Part shown: positions 15,366-22,787 of the stretch, one piece after another | Layout: each line of letters opens with the position of its first letter | How positions within the stretch are numbered: position 1 is the first letter of the stretch | Assembly: GCA_900541345.1 (NCBI GenBank) | Contig: UQJE01000031.1 | Coordinates: forward strand, 1-26,233 | DNA: 26,233 bases | Direction: 5' to 3' | From: an uncultured Blautia sp. | GTDB taxonomy: Bacteria > Bacillota > Clostridia > Lachnospirales > Lachnospiraceae | Notes under the pieces: model-generated | What the model was told of the DNA's origin: nothing | Databases searched by the model: none | Seen by the model: only the letters and a program-made list of their open reading frames with translations | Program-made: the position numbers and the translations under genes

Positions 15366-15878
15366 ATGTTTTTTAACATCTGCTTTCCTGTTACAGCAGC
15401 TGCAGTGGCGGCAATTATGGATCTTCGTACAGGAAAGGTAGACAACGGGTGGATTTTATTTTGCATAGTTGTAGAAATTTCTGTAAGCTTTTTGCGAGAA
15501 GGACCGGCAGGAATGGGAAAACAGATTATGGGAATGTTGTTGCCGGCACTAATCTTTGCACCTCTGTTTCTGTTCCATATGATTGGAGCAGGAGATATTA
15601 AACTCTTTTCTGTTCTTGGAGGAATTATGGGAACAGAGAAAATTCTCAGGTGCATAATATATGCGGTAGGCTGCGGCGCAGGAATTTCCATTGCCATTTT
15701 AATTTTAAATGGAGATGTGTTCTCAAGATTCTGGTATCTGAGGGAATATATACGGGAGTATTTTCAGACTGGAAAAATCAGGCCGTATTATAGAGGAAAT
15801 GTGGCGTCTCCGGAAAATTTCCACTTTACAATACCTGTTTTTATGAGCGTCGTGCTGTATGCGGGAGGTGTCTATTGA
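15366..15878 (+). CDS. tadV: A24-family prepilin peptidase (TadV/CpaA-like)
   Basis: This 170-residue polytopic membrane aspartic protease cleaves the leader of Flp-type prepilins on the cytoplasmic side. The two catalytic aspartates are visible: Asp19 in MDLRTGKV and Asp77 in the GxGD signature GAGDIKLF. It lacks the N-methyltransferase domain, as is normal for TadV. An upstream in-frame ATG at 15333 exists, but ATG 15366 has the ribosome site GAGGTG and starts at the first membrane helix. It is the first gene of the Tad operon and overlaps tadZ (TTG start within the stop). The likely substrate, a Flp pilin, is encoded at the end of the operon but is truncated there. Confidence 0.9.
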   Translation: MFFNICFPVTAAAVAAIMDLRTGKVDNGWILFCIVVEISVSFLREGPAGMGKQIMGMLLPALIFAPLFLFHMIGAGDIKLFSVLGGIMGTEKILRCIIYAVGCGAGISIAILILNGDVFSRFWYLREYIREYFQTGKIRPYYRGNVASPENFHFTIPVFMSVVLYAGGVY

Positions 15879-16888
15879 AGAAAAATATTTTTGCAGTCTG
15901 CGACCTGGAGGTGGATTATGCCTGTAATTTTATGGATTATCTGAATCAGAAGAAGAACGTACCCTTTGAAATTCAGGCGTTTACTACAGTCCGGAATCTG
16001 ATTGCATATGGGAAAAAAACACATATTGAGCTGCTGTTGATTTCCGGAAAGGCAATGTGCCGCGAGGTCCGGGAACTGGATATTGGGAAAATTGTGATTC
16101 TTTCGGAGGGAGTGCATTCTCCTGAGCTTGATGAATATCCCAGTGTGTATAAGTACCAGTCTTCATCTGACGTAATCCGTGAGGTGATGGCATGTTACGG
16201 AGAGGAACGGGCAGTTGCCCCGGCAGTGTTTCCGATATTGAAGAAGACGACTGAGATATTGGGGATTTATTCTCCGCTTAAACGATGCCTGAGAACCTCT
16301 TTTGCACTTGCGATGGGGCAGATATTGGCAAAGGAGAGGGCGGTTCTTTATCTGAATCTCGAAGAATATTCAGGATTTGAGGAGCTTTTGGGAAAAAGCT
16401 TCGACCACAATTTGAGCGACCTTCTGTATTACGTAAGACAGGATAACCAGAATCTGATCCATAAGATGAACAGCATGGTTCAAACGGTGGGTAACCTTGA
16501 TTTTATACCGCCTGTGCGTACTCCCTGGGACGTGCACAGCACAGCGTGGGAGGACTGGGAGAAGCTTCTTGAGGAAATTGTGAAGGGCAGTTCCTATGAG
16601 GTTCTTGTTCTGGATATTGGTTCTGAGGTGGACGAGATTTTTCAGCTTCTGGATAAATGTAAACGGATTTATATGCCGGTATTGCCGGATGTTATTTCCG
16701 TCTGTAAGATTTCCCAGTTTGAAAATCTTTTGCGTATTTGGGATTTTGCGCAGATTTTACCGAAAATTACAAAGGTAAGACCGCCCTTTCATGTGGATAA
16801 CAGCTCCGGGGAGGCATATGTGGAAAGCCTTATGTGGAGCGAGCTTGGAGATTATGTAAGGGAAATTTTAAGGAGGGAGCGGGAATGA
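15875..16888 (+). CDS. TadZ/CpaE-like pilus localization protein with a degenerate P-loop
   Basis: This 337-residue protein sits in the TadZ position and has its layout: an N-terminal receiver-like domain (IFAVCDLEVDYACNFMDYL) and a MinD/ParA-like ATPase domain. In the place of the P-loop it reads YSPLKRCLRTSFAL (about 132-145), without the glycine-rich Gly-Lys-Thr core, so ATP binding is doubtful. A Walker B-like VLVLDIGSEVDE remains. Family members help place the Tad machine at the pole or membrane. TTG 15875, with GGAGG (15864-15868) in front, overlaps the tadV stop, and the gene ends in an ATGA overlap with tadA, so the genes are tightly coupled. Confidence 0.78.
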   Translation: MKKNIFAVCDLEVDYACNFMDYLNQKKNVPFEIQAFTTVRNLIAYGKKTHIELLLISGKAMCREVRELDIGKIVILSEGVHSPELDEYPSVYKYQSSSDVIREVMACYGEERAVAPAVFPILKKTTEILGIYSPLKRCLRTSFALAMGQILAKERAVLYLNLEEYSGFEELLGKSFDHNLSDLLYYVRQDNQNLIHKMNSMVQTVGNLDFIPPVRTPWDVHSTAWEDWEKLLEEIVKGSSYEVLVLDIGSEVDEIFQLLDKCKRIYMPVLPDVISVCKISQFENLLRIWDFAQILPKITKVRPPFHVDNSSGEAYVESLMWSELGDYVREILRRERE

Positions 16889-18075
16889 GCAGAGAAATAT
16901 TTCGCCAGCTCCGTCAGATGCTTATGGAGCGGCTTGATATGTCGAGAGAGCTTTCTGATAAAGAGATATTGGAAATGATTGATGATCTGATTTTAAATCA
17001 TATGAAGGATACTTGCTGTTCGTTGAAGGAGAAGGTAGAGCTTCGTCAGGAACTGTTTTACTCTGTGAGAAAACTGGATGTACTGCAGGAGCTGATTGAA
17101 GATGAAACGGTAACAGAGATTATGGTAAACGGACCGGATGCTATTTTTATAGAAAGAGGAGGGGGGCTTTTTAAATGGGAAAAAACGTTTACTTCCAGAG
17201 AAAAACTGGAAGATGTAATTCAGCAGATAGTGGGAAAGTGTAACCGTGTTGTAAACGAATCTATGCCCATTGTGGATGCGAGGCTGGAAAACGGTGCCAG
17301 GGTAAATGCAGTTGTATACCCTGTGGCATTAAACGGACCGATTCTTACAATTCGGCGTTTTCCGGATACACCAGTTACAATGGAGCGTCTCATTTCACTT
17401 GGAAGTCTTCCAAAAACCTGCGCTGAGTTTCTTGCATCTCTTGTAAAGGCGCGGTATTCCATGATAATAGGAGGCGGTACAGGAAGCGGAAAAACTACGT
17501 TTCTTGGCGCTTTGTCACAATATATTCCAAAAGATGAACGTCTGATAACCATAGAGGATAATGCAGAGCTTAAAATACAGGGAATTGCAAATCTTGTCCG
17601 TCTGGAAGCAAAGGCGGCAAATAGAGAAGGCGGTTCTGAGGTGACGATTCGGGATTTAATCCGTTCTGCCCTTCGAATGCGGCCGGACCGCATTATTGTG
17701 GGAGAGGTTCGAGGCGGCGAGACTGTGGATATGCTGCAGGCGTTAAATACAGGTCATGAGGGGAGTTTAAGCACTGCCCACGCAAATAGCAGCAGAGATA
17801 TGTTAAGCCGCCTTGAGACAATGACGCTTATGGGAGTGGAACTCCCGCTGGAAGCCATACGGAGGCAGATTGCATCAGGAGTGGATATTCTTATTCATCT
17901 GGGCAGAATGCGGGATAAATCGAGAAAAGTACTGGAAATTACAGAAGTGTGCGGATTTGAAGAAGGGGAAATAAAGACAAATGTGCTTTATCAGTGGAAA
18001 GAGGGGGAAGGGCTTATAAAGCTTGCCAATCTTTTAAACAGGGAAAAGCTGGAAAGGGCGGGAATTGTGTTATGA
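16885..18075 (+). CDS. tadA: Tad pilus assembly ATPase (CpaF/TadA)
   Basis: This 396-residue type II/IV secretion ATPase of the VirB11/CpaF family powers Flp pilus assembly at the inner face of the membrane. After an N-terminal helical region come ITEIMVNGPDAIFIERGG and the arginine-rich segment ILTIRRFPDTPVTM. The Walker A loop is GGGTGSGKTTF with Lys203, followed by the Asp box (ITIEDNAELKI), Walker B (RPDRIIVGEVRGGE) and the His box (GHEGSLSTAHANS). An open frame extends upstream to 16834, but ATG 16885 has AAGGAGGG in front and overlaps the tadZ stop as ATGA. It ends with another ATGA overlap into tadB. Confidence 0.95.
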   Translation: MSREIFRQLRQMLMERLDMSRELSDKEILEMIDDLILNHMKDTCCSLKEKVELRQELFYSVRKLDVLQELIEDETVTEIMVNGPDAIFIERGGGLFKWEKTFTSREKLEDVIQQIVGKCNRVVNESMPIVDARLENGARVNAVVYPVALNGPILTIRRFPDTPVTMERLISLGSLPKTCAEFLASLVKARYSMIIGGGTGSGKTTFLGALSQYIPKDERLITIEDNAELKIQGIANLVRLEAKAANREGGSEVTIRDLIRSALRMRPDRIIVGEVRGGETVDMLQALNTGHEGSLSTAHANSSRDMLSRLETMTLMGVELPLEAIRRQIASGVDILIHLGRMRDKSRKVLEITEVCGFEEGEIKTNVLYQWKEGEGLIKLANLLNREKLERAGIVL

Positions 18076-18836
18076 AAGCGGAAAAAGAAAGGGAAAACAG
18101 GGATTACAGCGTTTATCAATTTACAGGAAAAGAAGTGGTGAAATATCTGGGAGAGTGCGGGCTTTTATGTCTGGGGGCGGTGTATCTCTTTTATGAAAGT
18201 GCATGGGCATTTCTTTTTATGATTCCCGTACCATTTTTATTTATGGGGTGGAAGAAAAAGCAATGTGTCAGAGAACGGAAGAAAAGGCTGAATTATCAGT
18301 TTCGTGACGCCTTAAATTCTATGAGCGTAGCGGTGCAGGCTGGGTATTCTGTAGAAAATGCAGTATCTGCGTGCACAAGAGACATGGAACGACTTTACGA
18401 GCCGGATTCTGATATTGTGAAAGAGTTTCGATACATAGAAAGTCAGCAGAGGGTGAGTGTTCCTGTAGAGGAACTGTTTTCTGATCTTGGAGAAAGAAGC
18501 GGCGTGGAGGATATTGAAAATTTTGCCTCTGTTTTTAAGACGGCGAAACGAACAGGAGGAGATATGAACCGGGTACTTGAGAAGGTGGCAAGAATGCTTG
18601 GAGATAAAATAGATGTAAAAAAAGAAATTGAGGCGACTCTTTCTGCAAAAAAGTCGGAGCAGATGATTATGAGCCTTATGCCCGCCGGGATTATCGCTTA
18701 TTTAAAGCTGACTTCTCCGGGATTTTTAAGTAGCCTCTACGGAAATCCTTTTGGAATCTGCGCTATGACAATCTGCCTTTTTATTTATCTTGCCGCATAC
18801 TGGATGGGAACAAAGATTGTGGACATTGAAGTGTAA
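18072..18836 (+). CDS. tadB: Tad inner-membrane platform protein TadB (T2SSF domain)
   Basis: This 254-residue membrane protein has an N-terminal pair of transmembrane helices (about residues 33-62) followed by a type II secretion F domain (FRDALNSMSVAVQAGYSVENAV ... FASVFKTAKRTGGDMNRVLE) and a C-terminal helix pair. With TadC it forms the platform on which TadA drives pilin polymerization. The start at 18072 overlaps the tadA stop (ATGA); the longer upstream frame only reads through the tadA end. Confidence 0.9.
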   Translation: MKAEKERENRDYSVYQFTGKEVVKYLGECGLLCLGAVYLFYESAWAFLFMIPVPFLFMGWKKKQCVRERKKRLNYQFRDALNSMSVAVQAGYSVENAVSACTRDMERLYEPDSDIVKEFRYIESQQRVSVPVEELFSDLGERSGVEDIENFASVFKTAKRTGGDMNRVLEKVARMLGDKIDVKKEIEATLSAKKSEQMIMSLMPAGIIAYLKLTSPGFLSSLYGNPFGICAMTICLFIYLAAYWMGTKIVDIEV

Positions 18837-18850
18837 CAGGAGATGAAAAT

Positions 18851-19879
18851 ATGTGGCTTCATATTATAATATTCGCGGCGCTGACTGCCATCGGAGCGTG
18901 GTGGAAGATACGGCGCACAGAAGAAGGGGAGAAAAATAAAGAGGGGAAAAAGCTGTTTCTGATGGTGGCTTTCTGTGGAAATCTTCTGGGAGCTGTTCTT
19001 ACCTTTCAAAATGGAAAGGATAAGATATATTCTGACGGATACCGTCTGAAAAAAGAGGAGACAGGAGCCTACGAGGAGCGCTTTCTTGTATCGGTTGACG
19101 GCAAGGAAGCAGGAAATTTATATGTGCAGATTCCGGAAAAAGAGACAGGGCAGACAGAAGAAGCGCAGGAAGAAAAGATTTCTCCTGAGGAGGAAAGAGT
19201 AAGAGAAATTCAGGAGGCGATTGCAGAATATAACCAGGAAAAAGAAGATGAAGATTATTATTATCTTCCAGAGGAGTGGGAAGGAAAGCATTTTATCTGG
19301 GAGCAGAAGGGAGATGGAAGCGGAACATTAATGGCATCATTGTTTCTCATTGCGGGAGCTGCTCTTATGGTCTTAAAAAGCAGGGAGGAGTTTGCGCTCA
19401 TTCAGAAAAAAAGAGAGCAGATGCTTCTTGACTATCCGGGGCTGATCATGAAATTTACGCTGCTTGTGCAGGCAGGTATGACTGCAAGGAAAGCATTTCA
19501 GAAAATAGCCGGGGATTACAGAAAGAGGAAAAACAAGAAAGAACGGTACGCCTATGAGGAGATTCTTGTTGTCTGTTATGAGATGGACAGCGGTGTTTCT
19601 GAGGCAGAGGCGTACAGAAGGTTCGGAGAGAGGTGCGGGCAAGTGAAATACAAAACATTTGCCACGCTTCTGATACAAAATCTCCAGAAAGGCAGCAGAC
19701 ATCTGGAAGATATGCTGGAGAGGGAATCAGTGGAAGCCTGGGAAGAACGGAAGAGAAAAGCGAGGGTGCTGGGAGAAGCAGCTGCCACAAAACTTCTGGG
19801 ACCTATGGTACTGATGCTTCTTGTTGTAATGGCAGTGATTATGATTCCGGCGTGTCTGACCTTTTATGGAGGGGCATAG
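18851..19879 (+). CDS. tadC: Tad inner-membrane platform protein TadC-like (T2SSF domain) with acidic insert
   Basis: This 342-residue protein is the second T2SSF platform component. Two N-terminal hydrophobic helices (about 2-18 and 36-53) are followed by about 100 residues of very charged, mostly acidic sequence (Glu-rich, including EDEDYYYLPEEWEG), then a helix near 158-176 and the T2SSF core (YPGLIMKFTLLVQAGMTARK ... ALL-type helices), ending in a C-terminal transmembrane segment. The acidic stretch between helices 2 and 3 looks like an inserted extracytoplasmic or loop domain not typical of TadC. AGGAGATG precedes ATG 18851, and the gene starts 15 nt after tadB. Confidence 0.85.
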   Translation: MWLHIIIFAALTAIGAWWKIRRTEEGEKNKEGKKLFLMVAFCGNLLGAVLTFQNGKDKIYSDGYRLKKEETGAYEERFLVSVDGKEAGNLYVQIPEKETGQTEEAQEEKISPEEERVREIQEAIAEYNQEKEDEDYYYLPEEWEGKHFIWEQKGDGSGTLMASLFLIAGAALMVLKSREEFALIQKKREQMLLDYPGLIMKFTLLVQAGMTARKAFQKIAGDYRKRKNKKERYAYEEILVVCYEMDSGVSEAEAYRRFGERCGQVKYKTFATLLIQNLQKGSRHLEDMLERESVEAWEERKRKARVLGEAAATKLLGPMVLMLLVVMAVIMIPACLTFYGGA

Positions 19880-19894
19880 GGAGGAGGTGAGAAC

Positions 19895-20026
19895 ATGAGA
19901 AAACTATGGGGATTTGTGAGCAATTTTATGAGAGAGGAGGAAGCGGTAGGCGTTGTGGAAATCATACTGATTCTGGTGGGAATATTAACCCCCTATTATG
20001 GGGTGGGTATAAGGTGTATAGAGTAA
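19895..20026 (+). pseudogene. truncated Flp pilin gene
   Basis: A strong ribosome site, GGGAGGAGGTG, leads into ATG 19895. The first 30 codons read as a Flp1-like pilin: a basic start (RKLWGFVSNF), an acidic cleavage region (MREEEAVG) and the start of the hydrophobic helix (VVEIILILVG). The helix then breaks off: after Ile30 comes LTPYYGVGIRCIE and a stop, giving only 43 residues where Flp pilins have about 55-65 with a full hydrophobic helix. The break coincides with the point where base composition turns AT-rich, so the 3' part was probably removed by insertion of the following island. The expected downstream pseudopilin (TadE/F-like) genes are also absent. Confidence 0.75.
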
Positions 20027-20077
20027 AAATACGTGGATAAATAGAACTGGATATACAGTGAAAGGTGGAAAGTGTGT

Positions 20078-20365
20078 ATGGGGTCAGAGGAAAAAGCAAC
20101 AAAAGAAGTTGTATTGATTAGATATTATAATGTATTGTTTTATTTATTTTTTAGGTTAGGAATAGATGATTTTAAGATACAATGTCTGGTAAATAGGATT
20201 GATGCAGGGGAAAGCATAAGAATGAAACAAATACAGGAATGGTGTTATTGCCATAATATTACATTTAAGACACAATTTATTTATAGAAAAGATTTCCCGT
20301 TTAAGGCTAATTTGTGGAATTTATATTCATATTGTAAATTCAAAATAGAATTAATAATGAGGTAG
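20078..20365 (+). CDS. small protein of unknown function
   Basis: This 95-residue protein is rich in aromatic and basic residues (RYYNVLFYLFFRLGIDDFKI). I do not recognise it. ATG 20078 follows GGTGG (20064-20068) at a usable distance; the GTG at 20072 is an alternative. A hydrophobic aromatic run near residues 15-27 is too short to be a sure membrane helix. It is the first open frame after the broken pilin gene and could be a decayed fragment of something larger. Confidence 0.4.
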   Translation: MGSEEKATKEVVLIRYYNVLFYLFFRLGIDDFKIQCLVNRIDAGESIRMKQIQEWCYCHNITFKTQFIYRKDFPFKANLWNLYSYCKFKIELIMR

Positions 20366-20485
20366 ATTATTCAAAATAAATATAAAAAAGGCTTGAAATA
20401 TTTATATTAGTAAGTTGGAATATGAAGGAACAAATCTTTTTATTTGAAATAGTAAAAATATTGTTTATAAAGAAAGAGTGGTATT

Positions 20486-20887
20486 ATGTTTGGAAAAATG
20501 AAAGATATAAAGGTGAGAATTAGTGTAGTAGGCATAAATAGAGGATGGGCTGAAGCAGTAGCGTATAAAGATCTTTTTCGAAAAAAGGAAATTGGAAGAA
20601 TAGGAATGGCAGTAGAGGGTGAATACGAAATAAAATATTTTCGAGTAAGAGAGGCGGCAAGGCATCAAGGTATCGGTAAAAAGCTTATGGAGAAAATGGT
20701 ACAGGAGGTGATTAAAGATGGTGGTACCAGTTTAAGTGTATATCCACACTCTGAGCCATATGAGGGTGAAACATATATTAAGAATGAATTATTATATGCG
20801 ATTTACAAAGAATTGGGATTTGAATTTGTAAAAAAGAATGTCGATGTGAATAGTTCTAATAATAAAATGACGATGTCTCTGAGATGA
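20486..20887 (+). CDS. GNAT-family N-acetyltransferase (small)
   Basis: This 133-residue single-domain acetyltransferase shows the GNAT core: KYFRVREAARHQGIGKKLME, with the acetyl-CoA loop R-H-Q-G-I-G, then YAIYKELGFEFVKKN as motif B. The substrate is unknown. The ribosome site is weak (AAAGAGTGG). It lies between two unknown small genes; it is AT-rich like its neighbours. Confidence 0.8.
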   Translation: MFGKMKDIKVRISVVGINRGWAEAVAYKDLFRKKEIGRIGMAVEGEYEIKYFRVREAARHQGIGKKLMEKMVQEVIKDGGTSLSVYPHSEPYEGETYIKNELLYAIYKELGFEFVKKNVDVNSSNNKMTMSLR

Positions 20888-20915
20888 GTCCCCTTTTATT
20901 AATTACAGATTTTTA

Positions 20916-20941
20916 AGAGTTAAAAAACAAAAATAAACTCT
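20916..20941 (+). repeat. 26-bp operator-like repeat, copy 1
   Basis: It begins AGAGTT and ends AAACTCT, with an A-rich centre containing ACAAAAAT. It is nearly identical to copy 2, and the ends are complementary (AGAGTT/AACTCT). It abuts the -35 box of the promoter at 20941-20969. Confidence 0.6.
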
Positions 20942-20969
20942 GTACAAAAAAGTGAAAAAGTGATATGAT
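20941..20969 (+). promoter_or_regulatory. promoter of the 155-residue unknown gene
   Basis: TGTACA (20941-20946), a 17-bp spacer ending in TGA, and TATGAT (20964-20969). It is bracketed by the two 26-bp repeats. Confidence 0.65.
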
Positions 20970-20980
20970 ATTTCCATGAA

Positions 20981-21006
20981 AGAGATTAAAACAAAAATTA
21001 AACTCT
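20981..21006 (+). repeat. 26-bp operator-like repeat, copy 2
   Basis: It begins AGAGATT and ends TTAAACTCT around ACAAAAAT, the same length and terminal inverted bases as copy 1, exactly 65 bp further on and just downstream of the predicted transcription start. Confidence 0.6.
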
Positions 21007-21028
21007 AAATTACAAGGAGGCATTTGAA

Positions 21029-21496
21029 ATGAGAAAAAAAATTACAAAGGAATTTTTTGAGGCACTAACGGAGGTCGCATTAGAAGCCAAGGGATATGAG
21101 GTTCAGATGGATGGTGAAGGATATATCAGGGCTTATACAAATGATATTGAAACTCCTGATTTGCTTATTTATTCTGTAGGGCGTTGTTTATCTAATAAAA
21201 AAGCAAAAGAAACAACCATGATCTCCGCAAATGAACGTGCTGTGGAAAAATTAGAAAAACGAACATCAGAAATCGCTGGAAATTTTATTCCGTGTATCGC
21301 ATTTGGAGTAGGCAAATATGGATATACGGATTCAGAGGTGTGTGTTGTTCCTACTTTTGTTTGGAATAATCAATCTCAAAGAGGTTCTGTTTTTTCTTTT
21401 TCAAAAGGAAAATATTATTACAATTATGAAAAAGTAGATAATAAGGTTCCTCAAGGTGCGATACTGAGGACAAAATGGATAGCCAAAGATTTTTGA
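21029..21496 (+). CDS. unknown protein, possibly autoregulated
   Basis: This 155-residue soluble alpha/beta-looking protein begins MRKKITKEFFEALTEVALEA. I do not recognise it. ETPDLLIY (about 41-48), followed later by a beta-like strand IPCIAFGVGKYG, loosely recalls nuclease-type alpha/beta cores, but no catalytic Asp-Glu-Lys pattern can be fixed. A strong AAGGAGG ribosome site lies before ATG 21029. The promoter is bracketed by two 26-bp repeats, so expression appears tightly controlled, by itself or another factor. The gene runs convergent to the DprA-like gene. Confidence 0.7.
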   Translation: MRKKITKEFFEALTEVALEAKGYEVQMDGEGYIRAYTNDIETPDLLIYSVGRCLSNKKAKETTMISANERAVEKLEKRTSEIAGNFIPCIAFGVGKYGYTDSEVCVVPTFVWNNQSQRGSVFSFSKGKYYYNYEKVDNKVPQGAILRTKWIAKDF

Positions 21497-21583
21497 GAAA
21501 AGTTTCATATATCTGAAATGGCGATACGAAACAAGTGTATATAAATGAAAAGATTTTTAAACATATAATGTCTATATAGTATA

Positions 21584-21613
21584 GAGAAAGAGAGGACGTT
21601 AGCTCTCTTTCTC
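21584..21613. terminator. bidirectional hairpin between convergent genes
   Basis: A perfect 11-bp stem, GAGAAAGAGAG (21584-21594) with CTCTCTTTCTC (21603-21613), has an 8-nt loop. One arm overlaps the last codons of the minus-strand DprA-like gene. Neither side has a clean T-run, so it may be a weak terminator or a transcript-end stabilizer. Confidence 0.45.
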
Positions 21614-22759
21614 GCTTGGTGTATATGTTGAAATGATGCTTTCTATAAATAAATCAATTATTGTTTGGATAGGGTAACCGGTATTTTGAATAAAATCCAA
21701 TAAATAGTTATTTAAATTAATTAGACAAGAACAATCGGAAGTATAATTTAAACCTATTTTTTCAAAAATAGATTTGATTATGAGATCGTCCTCTATACCA
21801 GCAATTAATGCCTTCAAATATTGTTCTTTTATATATTTAGCATTCATTGAAGGGTGTTCAATATTATATCCAGCAGAAATAATAACATTTTGATAATCTA
21901 ATCCATTTTTAATTAAAGAGCCAATGTTATTGTCTAATATATATTTTAGCCCAGATTGAGTTTCTTTTGGATTGTCTCCTGGATCGGGACAGAAAATAGG
22001 ACAATTTTGCTTTTGAGCGAACTCAATTGTATGCATAGATCCACTTTTTCTTTCACATTCCATTGCCACAGTTACTTTGGAAAGTCCAACAATAAGACGA
22101 TTTCTATTGACGAATCTAAACTTATCAGGTTTTGTTCCAACAGGGTATTCGGAAAGTAATGTTCCATCACATAACAATATTTTTTCAGCCAATTTTCTAT
22201 TAGAGGCAGGATAGATCATATCGAGACCATGGGCAAGAACAGCAATTGTTTTACCACCCTCAGCTAAACAAGCTATATGTGCTAATCGATCAACTCCAGC
22301 AGCTAAACCAGATATGATTGCAAATCCTTCATTTACCCATTGGGGGATTAAATAATTAATAGCATTAAAGCCAAAGCGGGTAGGTTTTCTTGTTCCAATG
22401 CAAGCGATAGCCTTTTCGAAATTTCTATTAGGATTTGCACCCTTATAATATACAATGGCAGGAGGATTATCCATGCTCATAAGATTATGAGGATAATTAA
22501 TTGTTGCGTATAAGGCAGTATGGATTTCGTTTTGCTTATTAATTTGTAAAATAGTTTCGGCAGCTTCTAATGCATTAAGAAGGGAAGAATGATCTTCAAA
22601 GATATTTTTGTACTCTAACCATTCTATATTAGTAAGAAAAATATCGGTATTCCCCTCAAATAAATGGATTATAAAATCAGAGTCATATTCAGTTATTGCT
22701 TTTAGAAGTAATTCATTTTTAATACCTAATTTATATAGAGCAATATAATATTTTTCCAC
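21599..22759 (-). CDS. DprA/Smf-like protein, probable ShosA antitoxin
   Basis: This 386-residue protein has the DprA Rossmann-like core: GTRKP (122-126), SGLAAGVDRLAH (150-161), LSEYPVGT, FVNRNRLIVGLS (216-227) and KSGSMHT. Ordinary DprA loads RecA on incoming single-stranded DNA. Here the C-terminal 120 or so residues are helical and unlike the usual winged helix, and the neighbour is a phosphoribosyltransferase protein, so it is more likely the DprA-like partner (ShosA) of a ShosTA toxin-antitoxin/antiphage pair. The start is GTG 22759, with AGGAAG about 9 nt upstream and no better ATG. It begins 28 nt after the phosphoribosyltransferase gene in the same direction, as in shosT-shosA order. 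Confidence 0.8.
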   Translation of the reverse strand: MEKYYIALYKLGIKNELLLKAITEYDSDFIIHLFEGNTDIFLTNIEWLEYKNIFEDHSSLLNALEAAETILQINKQNEIHTALYATINYPHNLMSMDNPPAIVYYKGANPNRNFEKAIACIGTRKPTRFGFNAINYLIPQWVNEGFAIISGLAAGVDRLAHIACLAEGGKTIAVLAHGLDMIYPASNRKLAEKILLCDGTLLSEYPVGTKPDKFRFVNRNRLIVGLSKVTVAMECERKSGSMHTIEFAQKQNCPIFCPDPGDNPKETQSGLKYILDNNIGSLIKNGLDYQNVIISAGYNIEHPSMNAKYIKEQYLKALIAGIEDDLIIKSIFEKIGLNYTSDCSCLINLNNYLLDFIQNTGYPIQTIIDLFIESIISTYTPSEKES

Positions 22760-22787
22760 AGTTAATACTTCCTATTCTAATATAATA

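Noticed and set aside
19988..20004. Short ACCCC/GGGGT inverted repeat as a transposon end
   Set aside because: Only 5-bp arms, no partner copy found at the right edge, and no transposase in the window.
20916..21006. CRISPR-like repeats
   Set aside because: Only two copies, A-rich, flanking a promoter, with no cas genes; an operator pair fits better.
21599..22759. Housekeeping competence gene dprA
   Set aside because: It lies in an AT-rich accessory block behind a phosphoribosyltransferase gene and has an atypical C-terminus, so a ShosA-like role is preferred.
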